Shown piece after piece: positions 48,595-58,229 of a DNA stretch of 64,000 nt (positions within the stretch are counted from its first letter, which is position 1; each line of letters begins with the position of its first letter). Below the pieces are notes generated by a model that saw only the letters and a list, made by a program, of their open reading frames with translations, did not search any database and was not told where the DNA came from. The position numbers and the translations under genes were made by a program. Source of the stretch: Luteimonas rhizosphaerae (lineage in GTDB: Bacteria; Pseudomonadota; Gammaproteobacteria; Xanthomonadales; Xanthomonadaceae); NCBI RefSeq assembly GCF_002849595.1, contig NZ_NRQR01000024.1:1-64000 (forward strand). Reading direction: 5' to 3'.

Positions 48595-49515
48595 ATGGAT
48601 CCGTCGCAACTGCCGTCGCTCGCCTGGTTCGCCCACGTCGCCCGCCATGGCAGCTTCACGCGCGCGGCCGAGGAGATGAGCGTGTCGCGCGCGGCGCTGT
48701 CCCAGCACGTCAAGGCGCTGGAAGCACAGCTCGGCGTGCGCCTGCTCTATCGCACGACCCGGAACATGTCGCTGACCGAGGCCGGGCAGACACTGTTCGA
48801 CGCGCTGGCACCGTCGCTGGGCGGCATCGAGAATGCGGTCCAGCGTCTGGGCGAGGTCCGCGACACGCCGTCTGGCGTGCTGCGGGTGAACACCTCGCGT
48901 CTCGCGGCACGCGCGCTGGTCGAACCGCACCTGGTCGAATTCCACGCGCGCTATCCGCAGGTCACGCTCGAACTCGCGATGGCCGACTCGCTGTCGAACA
49001 TCATTGCCGACGGCTGCGATGCCGGCATCCGGCTCGGGCAGAGCCTGGCGCCGCACGTCGTCGCGGTGCCGATCAGCCCGCCGCTGTCGATGGCGGTCGC
49101 GGGCTCGCCGGATTACCTCGCGCGCCACGGCCTGCCGAAAACGCCTGACGACCTCGCCGCGCACCGCTGCATCAACTACCGCTTCGCGGGCACGGGCGCG
49201 CTGCACCACTGGGATTTCAAGGCGCGCGGCCGCCACGGACGCCACTTCACCCAGGCCGTCACCGGCCCGCTGATCTGCAACGACGACCAGGCCATGGTGC
49301 GCGCCGCACTGCAGGGCATCGGCCTGCTGCAGATCGTCGACCTGTCGATCCAGCCGCAGCTCGCCGACGGCAGCCTGGTCCGCGTGCTGCAGGACTGGAC
49401 GCATCCCCTCGCCGGCTTCCATCTCTACGCGCCCTCGCGCGAGCACATGCCGTCGAAGGTGCGCGCGCTGATCGACTTCCTGGTCGAGAAGCGGGATGCG
49501 GTGGTGGTGCCCTGA
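48595..49515 (+). CDS. LysR-family regulator
   Basis: 306 residues, HTH at about 8-65 (AWFAHVARHGSFTRAAEEMSVSRAALSQHVKALE), C-terminal substrate domain of the GcvA/DsdC-like type. It faces the aldo/keto reductase gene. In the spacer a weak GTAA-N8-TTAC dyad (48570-48585) lies 10 bases before its ATG. Confidence 0.9.
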   Translation: MDPSQLPSLAWFAHVARHGSFTRAAEEMSVSRAALSQHVKALEAQLGVRLLYRTTRNMSLTEAGQTLFDALAPSLGGIENAVQRLGEVRDTPSGVLRVNTSRLAARALVEPHLVEFHARYPQVTLELAMADSLSNIIADGCDAGIRLGQSLAPHVVAVPISPPLSMAVAGSPDYLARHGLPKTPDDLAAHRCINYRFAGTGALHHWDFKARGRHGRHFTQAVTGPLICNDDQAMVRAALQGIGLLQIVDLSIQPQLADGSLVRVLQDWTHPLAGFHLYAPSREHMPSKVRALIDFLVEKRDAVVVP

Positions 49516-49535
49516 CCGCGACGCGGATCGCGCGC

Positions 49536-49928
49536 TCAGAACATCGTGTTGTCGTGTGCTGCCTGCACGGGCACCGGTTGCAGCACGTCCCAGTGTTCGA
49601 CGATCTTCCCGTCCGCATCGAAGCGGAAGATGTCGATGCCGGCCCAGTCCGGGTGCGCGTCCGTCGGCCAGTGCTGGTGGCAGTGCAGGACGACGAGATC
49701 GCCCTCCGCGACGACGCGCTTGAACGTCACGTGTTTGCGCGGGTAGTCGCGTGCCATGCGTTCGAAGTACGCGATGAAGGCCTGTGCACCGTCCGCGACC
49801 TGCGGGTTGTGCTGGCGGTACGTCGCGCCGACATAGCGGGCCACCGCCTCGGCAGGGCGACCGTCGTTGAACATCAGGCGGTAGAACGCCATCGCGGTCG
49901 ACTTGTTCTGCGCGGGGGTGGTCGGCAT
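49536..49928 (-). CDS. SnoaL-like (NTF2 fold) protein
   Basis: 130 residues. [34 protein letters not shown] and [22 protein letters not shown] are the standard pattern of SnoaL/polyketide-cyclase-like proteins with unknown small substrates. It is convergent with the LysR gene. Confidence 0.85.
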   Translation of the reverse strand: MPTTPAQNKSTAMAFYRLMFNDGRPAEAVARYVGATYRQHNPQVADGAQAFIAYFERMARDYPRKHVTFKRVVAEGDLVVLHCHQHWPTDAHPDWAGIDIFRFDADGKIVEHWDVLQPVPVQAAHDNTMF

Positions 49929-50040
49929 GGCGAGGGTCCGGTGCGTCGCAGTGGCCTGCGCGTAGTTCGTGTCGGGCGACGTCGGGGCGCCGGAGGATCG
50001 GGGCGTGGATCGGCGCGGGCGACGCGCGCTGATTCTGGTA

Positions 50041-50412
50041 TCAGCCGCCCGATGCCCCGGAATGCGGCTGCGGCGCCGGACGCTGCGACGGTGGCGACCT
50101 GGCGCCCAGCGTGCGCGCCGTCGCCAGCGCCCACCAGCCGAGCAGACCGCTCATGACGATCCGTGCGGGAAAGTAGAGCAGCGCAGGCAGCGCGAACAGC
50201 CAGGCGACGACATGCGCCGGCAGCACATGGGCGGCCACGGCCTTCACCCAGAGCAGGGCCGGCAGATGCGCCTGCAGCAGCGCGCCGACCTGCAGGCCGG
50301 GGTCGTCCCAACCGGACGCGGCCACGACCCACAGCGCGTACAGACCGATCGCGCCGTCGCCGATGCTGCCGACGAACGAGGACCAGCCGAGGACCAACAG
50401 GAACATGCGCAT
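50041..50412 (-). CDS. Small integral membrane protein
   Basis: 123 residues with three to four hydrophobic helices (about 4-34, 42-66, 68-85) and a Pro/Ser tail. I recognise no family. Strong G/C third positions support it as a gene. Confidence 0.55.
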   Translation of the reverse strand: MRMFLLVLGWSSFVGSIGDGAIGLYALWVVAASGWDDPGLQVGALLQAHLPALLWVKAVAAHVLPAHVVAWLFALPALLYFPARIVMSGLLGWWALATARTLGARSPPSQRPAPQPHSGASGG

Positions 50413-50511
50413 CGGGTCGCCTTGTGCGATGGATCGGAGTCGTCGGGCGGGCGTATCGCGGCGCCCGCGCCGACGGACACGCGATCATGCCGCGCTCGCC
50501 GCGTTGGCGTC

Positions 50512-50892
50512 TCAGGTGACCTGTGTGCCGACCCACCACGTGGTGCCGCCGGCATCGGTGAATCCACCGCGGCGGTCCTCGTCGTCGCCCTGCGCCGGCG
50601 CTTTCACCGGCGTCGCGCCGGCGGCGATCGCACGCTGGTACGTGGCGTCGACATCGGCGACGTAGACGTGCACGTGCGCCGCGACCGCAGGCCACCCCGC
50701 GGTCGCCTCGCTCAGCATCAGCACGGTGTCGTCGATCCGCGCCTCGGCATGCAGCAGCGTCCCGTCGTCGCGCGCGTAGCGCCGCAGCGGCGTGGCGTCG
50801 AAGACCCGGACCAGGAAGTCGAGCGTCGCCTGCGCGCCGTCGACGACGAGGTACGGGGCGACCGAGGTGTAGGCGTCGGGCTTGAACGACAT
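50512..50892 (-). CDS. VOC-family (glyoxalase-like) protein
   Basis: 126 residues; SVAPYLVVDGAQATLDFLVRVFDA, VHVYVADVDATYQRAIAAGAT and GGFTDAGGTTWWVGTQ fit a PhnB/glyoxalase betaalphabetabetabeta unit, though the usual DPFG-H is DAGG-W. It probably binds a metal or small ligand. Start MSFKPDAY is preferred to upstream in-frame starts. Confidence 0.85.
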   Translation of the reverse strand: MSFKPDAYTSVAPYLVVDGAQATLDFLVRVFDATPLRRYARDDGTLLHAEARIDDTVLMLSEATAGWPAVAAHVHVYVADVDATYQRAIAAGATPVKAPAQGDDEDRRGGFTDAGGTTWWVGTQVT

Positions 50893-51120
50893 GGCGGCTC
50901 CTCGCGAACGGCGTGCTGGCGTGCATCCGGATGGCGCATGTACCGGCCATGCGGCGCCGCCCGATGCTAGCGCAGGGCCGCGGCGGATCCGCACGGATCC
51001 GCGACCGTCCGTCGGCGCGCGACGTCGAGATCCGCGCGACCGCACCCGTGTGGGGTCATGCGCCGGCTTCCGCCCGGTCGCGCCCGACACGCGCGACCGG
51101 CATCGACGCCAGGCAACGCG

Positions 51121-51510
51121 CTACGGCGCCCGCGTCGGCCCTTCGCCCTCGACGACACTCTGCGCCGCGCCATTGCTCTGGCCGATCGCACCGATGGTCG
51201 CGAGATCCACGCCCTCGATGCAGGCGAGATTGAAGCCGTACTCGGTCGGCACGCTGCGACGCTGGTGATGCGTGTAGATCCCGCAGACGCCGCAGAACCA
51301 GTGCTTCGCGATGCCGGTATTCCACTGGTAGAGACGCAGCGCGTCGGCGCCGCGGATCACGCGCAGGCGGTCGAGGGTGACCCCCGCCATGACCGCGCCC
51401 TTGCGACGGCACAGCGAACAGTTGCAGCGCCGCACGTTCTCGAAGCCGTCGATCAGATCGACTTCGAACGCGACGGCCCGGCAGTGGCAGGTCCCGGTGA
51501 CGGTTGGCAT
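51121..51510 (-). CDS. GFA-family zinc protein, copy 2
   Basis: 129 residues with TCHCRAV, CNCSLCRRKG and FCGVCGIYTHHQ, the Cys pairs of the GFA fold. Quite diverged from the other two copies in the window. Confidence 0.88.
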   Translation of the reverse strand: MPTVTGTCHCRAVAFEVDLIDGFENVRRCNCSLCRRKGAVMAGVTLDRLRVIRGADALRLYQWNTGIAKHWFCGVCGIYTHHQRRSVPTEYGFNLACIEGVDLATIGAIGQSNGAAQSVVEGEGPTRAP

Positions 51511-51743
51511 GGCGTGGTCCGATCCTCGGTGGCGGCGGCCGGATGCTCCCATGCGGGGCGGTGCTGTCCGCACGCCATGGGCCGATGGTCGCGCGGCCCA
51601 AGCGAAACCCGCGCAGGATCGGCCCGACCGCGAGCTAAACTTCGGCGCTGCGGAGCCGATGGGGTGTTGCGGGCCGACCGCAACGGGGGAGACATGCGCT
51701 GGGGCGTGGGAGGGGCGCTGCTGCTGCTTCTGGCAGCTGTCGG

Positions 51744-53336
51744 GTGCGTGGAGGTCCCGGCGACCTCCGCGGCGACCTCGCTGCGGTCCGCGCGGCCGCG
51801 GGCTGGCAGGACGCGGGTGATGCCCTGCGCCGCCGCGACGACGCGCGCTGGTGGCGGGTGACGGTCGACGCCGGCCCGGCGCCCGACGCCGGCGAGTGGA
51901 TCGTCTCGATCCGCGAGGCCTACGATGCGCGCCTCGTCGTCTATGCGCCGCCCGACTACCGGCCGCGTGCGCTGGCGACGTTCGACCCCGCGGCGACCCA
52001 GATCGGTTCACGCCAGCGCCTGACGATCCCGGTGCCGGACACGGCGCTCGACCGGCCCGTCTTCATCGAAGTCGTGTCCTCGCGCCATCAGCCGATGCGC
52101 GTCGAGGCGCAGCCGCTGCAGGCCTACCTCACCGCAGACTACTCGCGCGTGCGCTTCAGCAGCGCCGTCCTCAGCGCGCAGCTGCTGCTGGCCACGGTGG
52201 CGGCGATCTTCGCGTTCGCGCTGCGGCGCTGGATGCTGCTGCTGTTCTGCGTGTGGGTGCTCTCGGTCGCGGTGTATCTCGTGGTCATGCGCGGCGAAGT
52301 GGTGGCGCTCGCACCGTGGCTCCCGCCGGCACATGCCATGCGCGTCGCGGGCGTGGTCATCAGCCTGGGCCTGCTGTCGGTCTATGCATTCCTGTTCGCG
52401 CTACTGCAGGTCGGCGAGCGGTTTCCGCGGATCGCCCGCGCCTACAAGCTGACGCTCGCCGCGTGCGCACTGTTGGTGGTGCTGATTCCGTTCGCGCCAG
52501 CCTCGGCGATGACGACGGTGGCCCCGGCGGTCGTCAACCTGCTGCTGCTCGCACTCGGCCTCACCACCCTCGGCATCGGCCTGCGGCGCGCGATCGCCGG
52601 CGATCGCGAGGCGTTGTATTTCCTCATCGGTTGGGGCCTGGTCTCGGTCGTCGCGATGGTGCGCACCGTGTACTTCATGCGCTACGCCGGCACGCCCGAC
52701 TGGCTGGAATACCTGCATCCCGCCGCCGATGCGACCGGCGCGCTGATCCTGGTGCTGGCCACCGCGCGCGCGGCCCGGTATGCGGAGCGCGAGATGGCGT
52801 CCGCGCGCCTCAGCGCAATGACCGATCCGCTGACCGGCCTGCCCAACCGCGCCCAGCTCGACGCCGGCGCCGCGCAGTTGCTCGACAGCTCGACCTCGGG
52901 CGCGCAGGCGCTGTCGGTGCTGTTCGTCGATCTCGATTACTTCAAGCAGGTCAACGACCGCTTCGGCCACGACGTGGGCGACGCCTGCCTGCAGGCGATG
53001 GCCGGCATCCTGCGCCGCCACGTGCGCGCCAGCGATCTGGTCGCGCGCTACGGCGGCGAGGAATTCGTGCTGGTGCTGGCCGGCGCGGACACAGCATCCG
53101 CACTGCGCGTCGCGGAATCGCTGCGCACGGTGGTGGAAACCGAAGGCCGCGAGGTCGGCGGGCGCGAGGTCGGCCTCACCGTATCGATCGGCGTGGCGAC
53201 ACGTCGCCCGGGCGACGACGTCGCCAGCCTGTTCAAACGCGCCGATGCCGTGCTCTACCGCGCCAAACACGCGGGCCGGAACCGCATCGTGCTCGACACC
53301 GACGCCCTCACCCTTCTCGACCCGGAGCCTGCATGA
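51744..53336 (+). CDS. Membrane diguanylate cyclase (7TMR-DISM/GGDEF), N-terminus frameshifted
   Basis: An extracellular 7TMR-DISMED2-like domain (WRVTVDAGPAPDAGEWIVSIRE), seven hydrophobic helices, then GGDEF with active RYGGEEF and an RASD I-site five residues before it. It should make c-di-GMP with product inhibition. The expected signal peptide (MRWGVGGALLLLLAAVGC, from ATG 51694 with GGGGGAG before it) is in another frame; joining them needs a base change near 51745-51790. Without it the best start is GTG 51744. The stop overlaps the next ATG. Confidence 0.8.
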   Translation: MRGGPGDLRGDLAAVRAAAGWQDAGDALRRRDDARWWRVTVDAGPAPDAGEWIVSIREAYDARLVVYAPPDYRPRALATFDPAATQIGSRQRLTIPVPDTALDRPVFIEVVSSRHQPMRVEAQPLQAYLTADYSRVRFSSAVLSAQLLLATVAAIFAFALRRWMLLLFCVWVLSVAVYLVVMRGEVVALAPWLPPAHAMRVAGVVISLGLLSVYAFLFALLQVGERFPRIARAYKLTLAACALLVVLIPFAPASAMTTVAPAVVNLLLLALGLTTLGIGLRRAIAGDREALYFLIGWGLVSVVAMVRTVYFMRYAGTPDWLEYLHPAADATGALILVLATARAARYAEREMASARLSAMTDPLTGLPNRAQLDAGAAQLLDSSTSGAQALSVLFVDLDYFKQVNDRFGHDVGDACLQAMAGILRRHVRASDLVARYGGEEFVLVLAGADTASALRVAESLRTVVETEGREVGGREVGLTVSIGVATRRPGDDVASLFKRADAVLYRAKHAGRNRIVLDTDALTLLDPEPA

Positions 53337-54151
53337 CCCCGTCCATCGATCCCGCCACGCTGCGCCCGGGTGACGTGCTGCTGATGCGCGGCATCGGCCC
53401 CGTGTCCGACCTGATCGCGTGGTTCGGCGACTCCACCTACAGCCACGCCGCCGTGCTCGTCGACGACGGCATGCTGATCGAAGCCGCGGCGCCGGTGTCG
53501 CGTCGCGTGCCGCTGGCCACCCGGCTGGCGCAGGGCGCGTACTACGACTTCATCGACGTGCTGCGCCCGACGCGCGCGAGCGGCGAACCGCTCGACGACA
53601 CCGAACGCGCGGCGATCGTGCAAGGCGCGGTCGACTGTCTCGACGTGCCCTACCCGCTGGACGCATTGCTGCAGATGGCCGTGTTCGCGACGCTGCGCAA
53701 CCGCATTCCCGCCGACGCCGGCGTCCGCTGGCTGCTGCGCGAACTCGTCGAGCATCTGATCGCCGACGACCCGTCGCACATGGTCTGCAGCGAGCTGGTC
53801 TACCGCAGCTTCCTCGCCGCGGACCTGGCACCCGCGCTCATCGTCAGCGCGCAGCTGGACCTGCCCTTCCCGAAGATCGATGTCGCCGAACTGATCCGCG
53901 AATGGCGCGAGGCCAGCGGCAAGACGCACGCGGCGCTGGCCGCGCCGTCCCCCGACCCCACGATGGGCGCGAGCGAGGATGCACTGACCGAATCCTTCGC
54001 GCGCCTGCGCGCAAGCCGCACCACGGCCGTCGCCACGCTCGGCATGCCACCCGTGCTGCGCCCGAGCCCGCGCGACGTGATGCCGGTGGACCTGGAGACC
54101 AGCCCGCAGCTGCGGCGACTGGGGCGGTTGCCATTGACGGTGGCGGCCTAG
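53333..54151 (+). CDS. YiiX/NlpC-P60-like papain-fold hydrolase
   Basis: 272 residues. PGDVLLMRGIGPVSDLIAWFGD and YSHAAVLVDDGMLIEAA carry the His; MVCSELVYRSF carries the Cys in permuted NlpC/P60 order. Such proteins act on amide bonds of lipids or peptides. The ATG overlaps the GGDEF stop (ATGA), so it is coupled to the cyclase. No signal peptide is visible. Confidence 0.82.
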   Translation: MTPSIDPATLRPGDVLLMRGIGPVSDLIAWFGDSTYSHAAVLVDDGMLIEAAAPVSRRVPLATRLAQGAYYDFIDVLRPTRASGEPLDDTERAAIVQGAVDCLDVPYPLDALLQMAVFATLRNRIPADAGVRWLLRELVEHLIADDPSHMVCSELVYRSFLAADLAPALIVSAQLDLPFPKIDVAELIREWREASGKTHAALAAPSPDPTMGASEDALTESFARLRASRTTAVATLGMPPVLRPSPRDVMPVDLETSPQLRRLGRLPLTVAA

Positions 54152-54291
54152 CCAGCGATCCGGAGCGACCCGGATCCGTCGCCTCTGCGCGCGCGTCGAA
54201 GCATCATCACTTTTTGACGAGCACCACCGACGCCCACAGGTTCCGCTCTAGCGAGGCAAGGCCAGCAATACGTTGGAATCAGGAGTTTCAA

Positions 54292-55236
54292 ATGCGTTTC
54301 CAAGGAAAGCGTCCAATACCTAGGTTTCTGCGTTTTTTTGCGACGCAGTCATGCGCCGCTGGGTATCAGCGACGGCCAGCCGATTCGCTCGGTTCCGCGC
54401 GTCGACTTTGCACGCGGAATCGAACTGCCGGAATGGTTGTCCTGTCGCTACTCGGATTGGTAGGCGCGCCAGCATTGGCTGCTCATCAGACATCCTCGCT
54501 TGATGCCAGCGCTGTCATTGCCGCCGGCGAGCGGTTCAGTACCATGGTCGCCAAATCTCGGCAGCGCAACGATATGCCGCGGCTTTCCGATCCGGCCGTG
54601 GCCAGTGTGTTCGATCGCATGGCCAGCCCGCGTCTTCTCGCTCAGGATCGGTACACAGCTGGCGATTTCGGCGCTGTTACCGCCATCTGTGACGTGGCGA
54701 ACCGCATCAACTCCGCTTATCTGCTGTTCGGAGTGGAAACGCGCATTGGTCCGCAAACAGAGCCGACAGAGGCTGCGCGTCAGATGCAGGTACTGTCCTT
54801 GGAGAACGGCACGCGCTTCCACGACGAAACTGTGGCGATGGCGCCGTTTCTGATGCGCTGCGTCGCTGTCCAAGCACAGCTACTGACCGACGCCTTCGGA
54901 ACATGGGCGACAGATGAGCTGACGCCAGTCCGCATCGGTGGGCTTCGGCAGGCTCAAGCAGGAGCAACCGCTGCAGTGTTGGGCGCTTTGAAGATCCTCG
55001 CGGACGCAAATGTGACGCCAGCGCATCACGCGCAATTACTGCGAGAGCTCGGCAGGGCAGCGGCGCCGGTGGCAAACATGCTGCCTTACCCAGCGCGGCA
55101 CCAGGTGTCGGCGTTGGCGCTTCAGGTGGAGACAGCGGCAGCGCCGGAACTGCGCGCGGCGTTAGGGAGCATTCGACAGACCTTCGCAAGCGACGTCTGC
55201 GCCGGACTTTGCGCGCTTGCCGACGTTGATCGCTGA
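54292..55236 (+). CDS. Exported hypothetical protein with long N-region
   Basis: 314 residues. AGGAG lies 6 bases before the ATG. Forty-seven mostly basic residues precede a hydrophobic core VVLSLLGLVGAPALAAHQ, so either the signal is of the extended type or translation really starts at the internal ATG 54433. The mature region is helical, with five or more cysteines (AICDVANRI, MRCVAVQ, DVCAGLCAL). G/C third-position bias is weaker than in neighbours. I recognise no family. Confidence 0.6.
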   Translation: MRFQGKRPIPRFLRFFATQSCAAGYQRRPADSLGSARRLCTRNRTAGMVVLSLLGLVGAPALAAHQTSSLDASAVIAAGERFSTMVAKSRQRNDMPRLSDPAVASVFDRMASPRLLAQDRYTAGDFGAVTAICDVANRINSAYLLFGVETRIGPQTEPTEAARQMQVLSLENGTRFHDETVAMAPFLMRCVAVQAQLLTDAFGTWATDELTPVRIGGLRQAQAGATAAVLGALKILADANVTPAHHAQLLRELGRAAAPVANMLPYPARHQVSALALQVETAAAPELRAALGSIRQTFASDVCAGLCALADVDR

Positions 55237-55299
55237 CTAGAGCATCGCGGGCGCGTTCCACGTGGATGTCGCGGCCGGGAATGCGCCGCGCCGACCCGA

Positions 55300-55569
55300 T
55301 CAACCAGCGCGTCGGCGGTCCAGCAGAATGCCCACGGCCATTCCGAGCGACAGTCCGACGATGCTCCAGGGCAGGGTCGACCCGGTCTGCCAGTAAGCCA
55401 GCGCGCCGCCCGTGAACAGCCCGGACAGCGCGCCGATGGTCAGCCATTTGATGGCGGGAAACCGCCGGCCCCGGACGGCGGCGAGTGCCGTCGCCCGGGC
55501 GCGCTGTGCCTCCTTCCGGTCGCGCAGTAGCGCGTCCGATGCGGCCTCGGCCTCTTCTGTCGTGCGCAT
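55300..55569 (-). CDS. Small two-helix membrane protein
   Basis: 89 residues: an N-terminal charged helix (EEAEAASDALLRDRKEAQRA), then hydrophobic segments at about 42-62 and 66-82. GGAG precedes the ATG. Function unknown. Confidence 0.55.
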   Translation of the reverse strand: MRTTEEAEAASDALLRDRKEAQRARATALAAVRGRRFPAIKWLTIGALSGLFTGGALAYWQTGSTLPWSIVGLSLGMAVGILLDRRRAG

Positions 55570-55707
55570 CGTCTTTCTCCTCGTGTCGTGCGGTCCGCAT
55601 GCCGGCGAGGCACGCGTCCGATCCTGGAGCGGAACGCCGTCCAGTTGCGGCAGGGTCGTCCCCGATGTGGCGCACCGACGCCCTGCTGCATCGGCGCGCC
55701 GGTGGCG

Positions 55708-56130
55708 TCAGCTGTCGACCTGGAACCCCGGGTTGAACACGACCTCCCAGACGTGCCCGTCCGGATCGGTGAAGTACCCGGCATAGCCGCCATAGAACGT
55801 GTCGGCCGGCGCTTTGACCGGCTCGGCGCCATGGGCCGTTGCCTGTTCGAACGCGGCGTCGACGTCCGCTTTCGAATCGACGTTGTAGGCGATGGTGATC
55901 GCGCCCGTGTGGGCCGACGGCACCGCAAGCGCGGTGTCGTGCGCAATGCTGGCCAGCGGCCACGCGGCGAGCTTCAATCCCGGGTGGATGTCGAAGAAGG
56001 CGACCGCTCCGTACTCGAGCTCCGCACCCACGATGCCGTCCGTGTTCAGGCCCAGGCCATCGCGATAGAACTGGACCGCCCGTTCGAGGTCACGGACACC
56101 CAGCGTCAAGACCGTAATTCCAAAGTTCAT
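55708..56130 (-). CDS. VOC-family (glyoxalase-like) protein
   Basis: 140 residues. VLTLGVRDLERAVQFYRDGLGL, ELEYGAVAFFDIHPG and GYFTDPDGHVWEVVFNPGF form the VOC fold with metal-ligand Glu at the end. Start after a GGAG 5 bases upstream. Confidence 0.9.
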   Translation of the reverse strand: MNFGITVLTLGVRDLERAVQFYRDGLGLNTDGIVGAELEYGAVAFFDIHPGLKLAAWPLASIAHDTALAVPSAHTGAITIAYNVDSKADVDAAFEQATAHGAEPVKAPADTFYGGYAGYFTDPDGHVWEVVFNPGFQVDS

Positions 56131-56526
56131 GTCGCTCTCCGAAGTGAGTAAGAGAACTCGGAACGACAACGGCGCCTTCTGAAGACTGCACACACACGAC
56201 CTTCAGCCGACGCGAGTCGGTCCAAGGCCGCGGGGCCACAAGGGCGCAGAGCTCCACCAACGGAGCGGCTGGACTAACCATACCAGCCTGTCTTTTTCGG
56301 CCCGGTCAGCTTATGCAGCGCCGGAAGCGATTGCAACGCGGCTCGGCGGCGCCCGCGTTCCCGAGTCCGGCGCGCGCTCCCGACAGTACCGTTCGCGTCT
56401 GCGCGATCCTGCCTGCGCGTTGCAGATCGACGTCGGCAACAACCAGATGCCGCTTGACTGTCCCATGCGTGTCCGCTCGACTGGATCCGCGCCGCGCAGG
56501 CGTCGACAAGCAGACTGACTGACACG
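56131..56526. other. Gene-free spacer between VOC and YcxB genes
   Basis: 396 bases, no recognisable gene on either strand. One minus frame ends in LHKLTGPKKTGWYG before a stop at 56274, perhaps a remnant, without any domain before it. It must contain the promoter of the VOC gene. Confidence 0.35.
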
Positions 56527-56964
56527 TCAGCCGGCGCGCGGCGCGAATGCCTCGAACAAACGCCTCTGTTCCGATGAGAAGACGCGATACGGCAGCGGCA
56601 TCGCGCCGCCTTCCTCGAGTTCGATGAGATAGGCGCACGACAGACGATGCACGACGCCGACCTGGTCCCAGGTGCGGCTCGCAGTGTGGCCGCGGCTCGT
56701 GCGGGAGAGGCCGGACGCACTGAAGGTGAACGCACAATCGCCGACGCGCGCCATCTTCCAGCGGAAGACCACCGGCACGAACACGTCGAAGATCGCGATC
56801 TGCGAGACGGGCCAGTTCCACGGCCACCAGCGGTTCGGCGGCGTGACGGGCAGCGTGTGGCGCAACGCGATGGACTCGCGCAGCACCTGCTTGTATTCCC
56901 GCAGCTGGTACCTGACCGCCACGTCGATCTTCGGTGCCGTATGTTCCATGTGCTCCGCGTCCAT
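56527..56964 (-). CDS. YcxB-like protein
   Basis: 145 residues. VRYQLREYKQVLRESI and the C-terminal SCAYLIELEEGGAMPLPYRVFSSEQRRLFEAF match the YcxB-like pattern: an N-terminal amphipathic part, a short hydrophobic centre (IFDVFVPVVF) and a bacterial-PH-like end. Function unknown. It lies 9 bases after the third GFA gene. Confidence 0.65.
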   Translation of the reverse strand: MDAEHMEHTAPKIDVAVRYQLREYKQVLRESIALRHTLPVTPPNRWWPWNWPVSQIAIFDVFVPVVFRWKMARVGDCAFTFSASGLSRTSRGHTASRTWDQVGVVHRLSCAYLIELEEGGAMPLPYRVFSSEQRRLFEAFAPRAG

Positions 56965-56973
56965 GCACCCCGC

Positions 56974-57369
56974 CTAATCGTACTGCGCGATCTCGTCCGC
57001 GAGCCGCACCCAGCCGTGTTGCCGCATACCGTAGACCGACGTGGTCGGCGGTGGGAACGCCGGGTCGGCGAAGACGCCGAGCGGGATCGCGACCTGGCCG
57101 GGTTCCGCCTCCAGCCGGTACAGCACCGTGACGCCGCACACGGGGCAGAACGTGAACCGGGCCACGCGGCCCTCGTCGTTGACGCGCACGTACTCCCTGC
57201 CCGCGCCTTCGACAGTGACGTGCGCTGCAGGAAACCGCGCCTGCGCCGCGAACGCGCTGCCCGAGCGTGTCTGGCATGCGAGGCAGTGGCAGACCGACAC
57301 GCGGACCGGTTCGCCTTCGGTGTGGACCGCGAGGCCACCGCAACTGCAACGGGCGTGACGGATGTGCAT
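56974..57369 (-). CDS. GFA-family zinc protein, copy 3
   Basis: 131 residues with ARCSCGGL, CHCLACQTRSGSAF and FCPVCGVTVLYR. It is the most typical GFA of the three. It is probably cotranscribed with the YcxB-like gene 9 bases downstream. Confidence 0.9.
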   Translation of the reverse strand: MHIRHARCSCGGLAVHTEGEPVRVSVCHCLACQTRSGSAFAAQARFPAAHVTVEGAGREYVRVNDEGRVARFTFCPVCGVTVLYRLEAEPGQVAIPLGVFADPAFPPPTTSVYGMRQHGWVRLADEIAQYD

Positions 57370-57447
57370 GGCATCTGGTGTCCGATTGGGCCGCTCCGCG
57401 GACGCGGCGCAGCGCTCTAGGCGCGACGCGGCGGTGCGCCCGCGCGC

Positions 57448-58011
57448 CTACTTCAGAATACGCCGCTGTCCGGCGCAGGCGTCGATGAGTTGCGCCAGGC
57501 GGCGGGCACGGGTCTCCGGGCGCTTGGCGCTGACGATCCAGTGGGTCATGAGGTTGCGGTAGCCCGGTGGCGATGCCACGAAGTACTGCCACGCCAAGCC
57601 GTCGCGCTGGAAGGTCCGCGTTTCGTCCGGCGCCAGCACTGCGGGCGCCGCGCGTTCGAACGCGTAGACCCCCGACCTGCTGTCGTCCCGCGCCGCGTAT
57701 GCGGCAAGCCCGGCCGGCTGCATGCGCTGCTGCGCGATCAGCGCTTCGACCTTCGCGAGATTGACCCGGCTCCAGATCGAGCCGCGACGACGCGGCGTGA
57801 ACCGGATCTGGTACGACGCATCGTCGATGCGCTTGCGCACGCCGTCGATCCAGCCGTAGCACAACGCCTCGTCCACCGAATCCGGCCACGTCATGCTGGG
57901 ACGGCCGGACCCCACCTTGTGGAAGCCCACGATCAGCTCGGTCGCGGTGTCGTGGTGTTGCGCCAGCCAGGCGCGGAATTGCAGGGCGGTGTCGAAGAAG
58001 GTGGGCGACAT
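57448..58011 (-). CDS. YdeI family protein
   Basis: 187 residues. DSVDEALCYGWIDGVRKRIDD, RFTPRRRGSIWSRVNLAKVE and the C-terminal MTHWIVSAKRPETRARRLAQLID are hallmarks of YdeI/OmpD-associated proteins with unknown biochemistry. Start MSPTFFDT fits the family. Confidence 0.88.
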   Translation of the reverse strand: MSPTFFDTALQFRAWLAQHHDTATELIVGFHKVGSGRPSMTWPDSVDEALCYGWIDGVRKRIDDASYQIRFTPRRRGSIWSRVNLAKVEALIAQQRMQPAGLAAYAARDDSRSGVYAFERAAPAVLAPDETRTFQRDGLAWQYFVASPPGYRNLMTHWIVSAKRPETRARRLAQLIDACAGQRRILK

Positions 58012-58229
58012 GGGATTCGATCCGATGGGTGTCGCGCCCTTGGCGCACGGCGCGATGTGCAGCAGCTTGCGGCCAGCACGGCCGCTGGAGCAACGGGACC
58101 TGCACACCCGTTTCCCCATGTGACGCGGCGACCGTCCGTCGGATCGGCCCCGTGCAGGCGAGCAGGCCGCGGCGGCAGGTCTAGACTCGATGCCGCGGCC
58201 TGCGGGCGCGCGGCAACGGGAGGTGCGGG

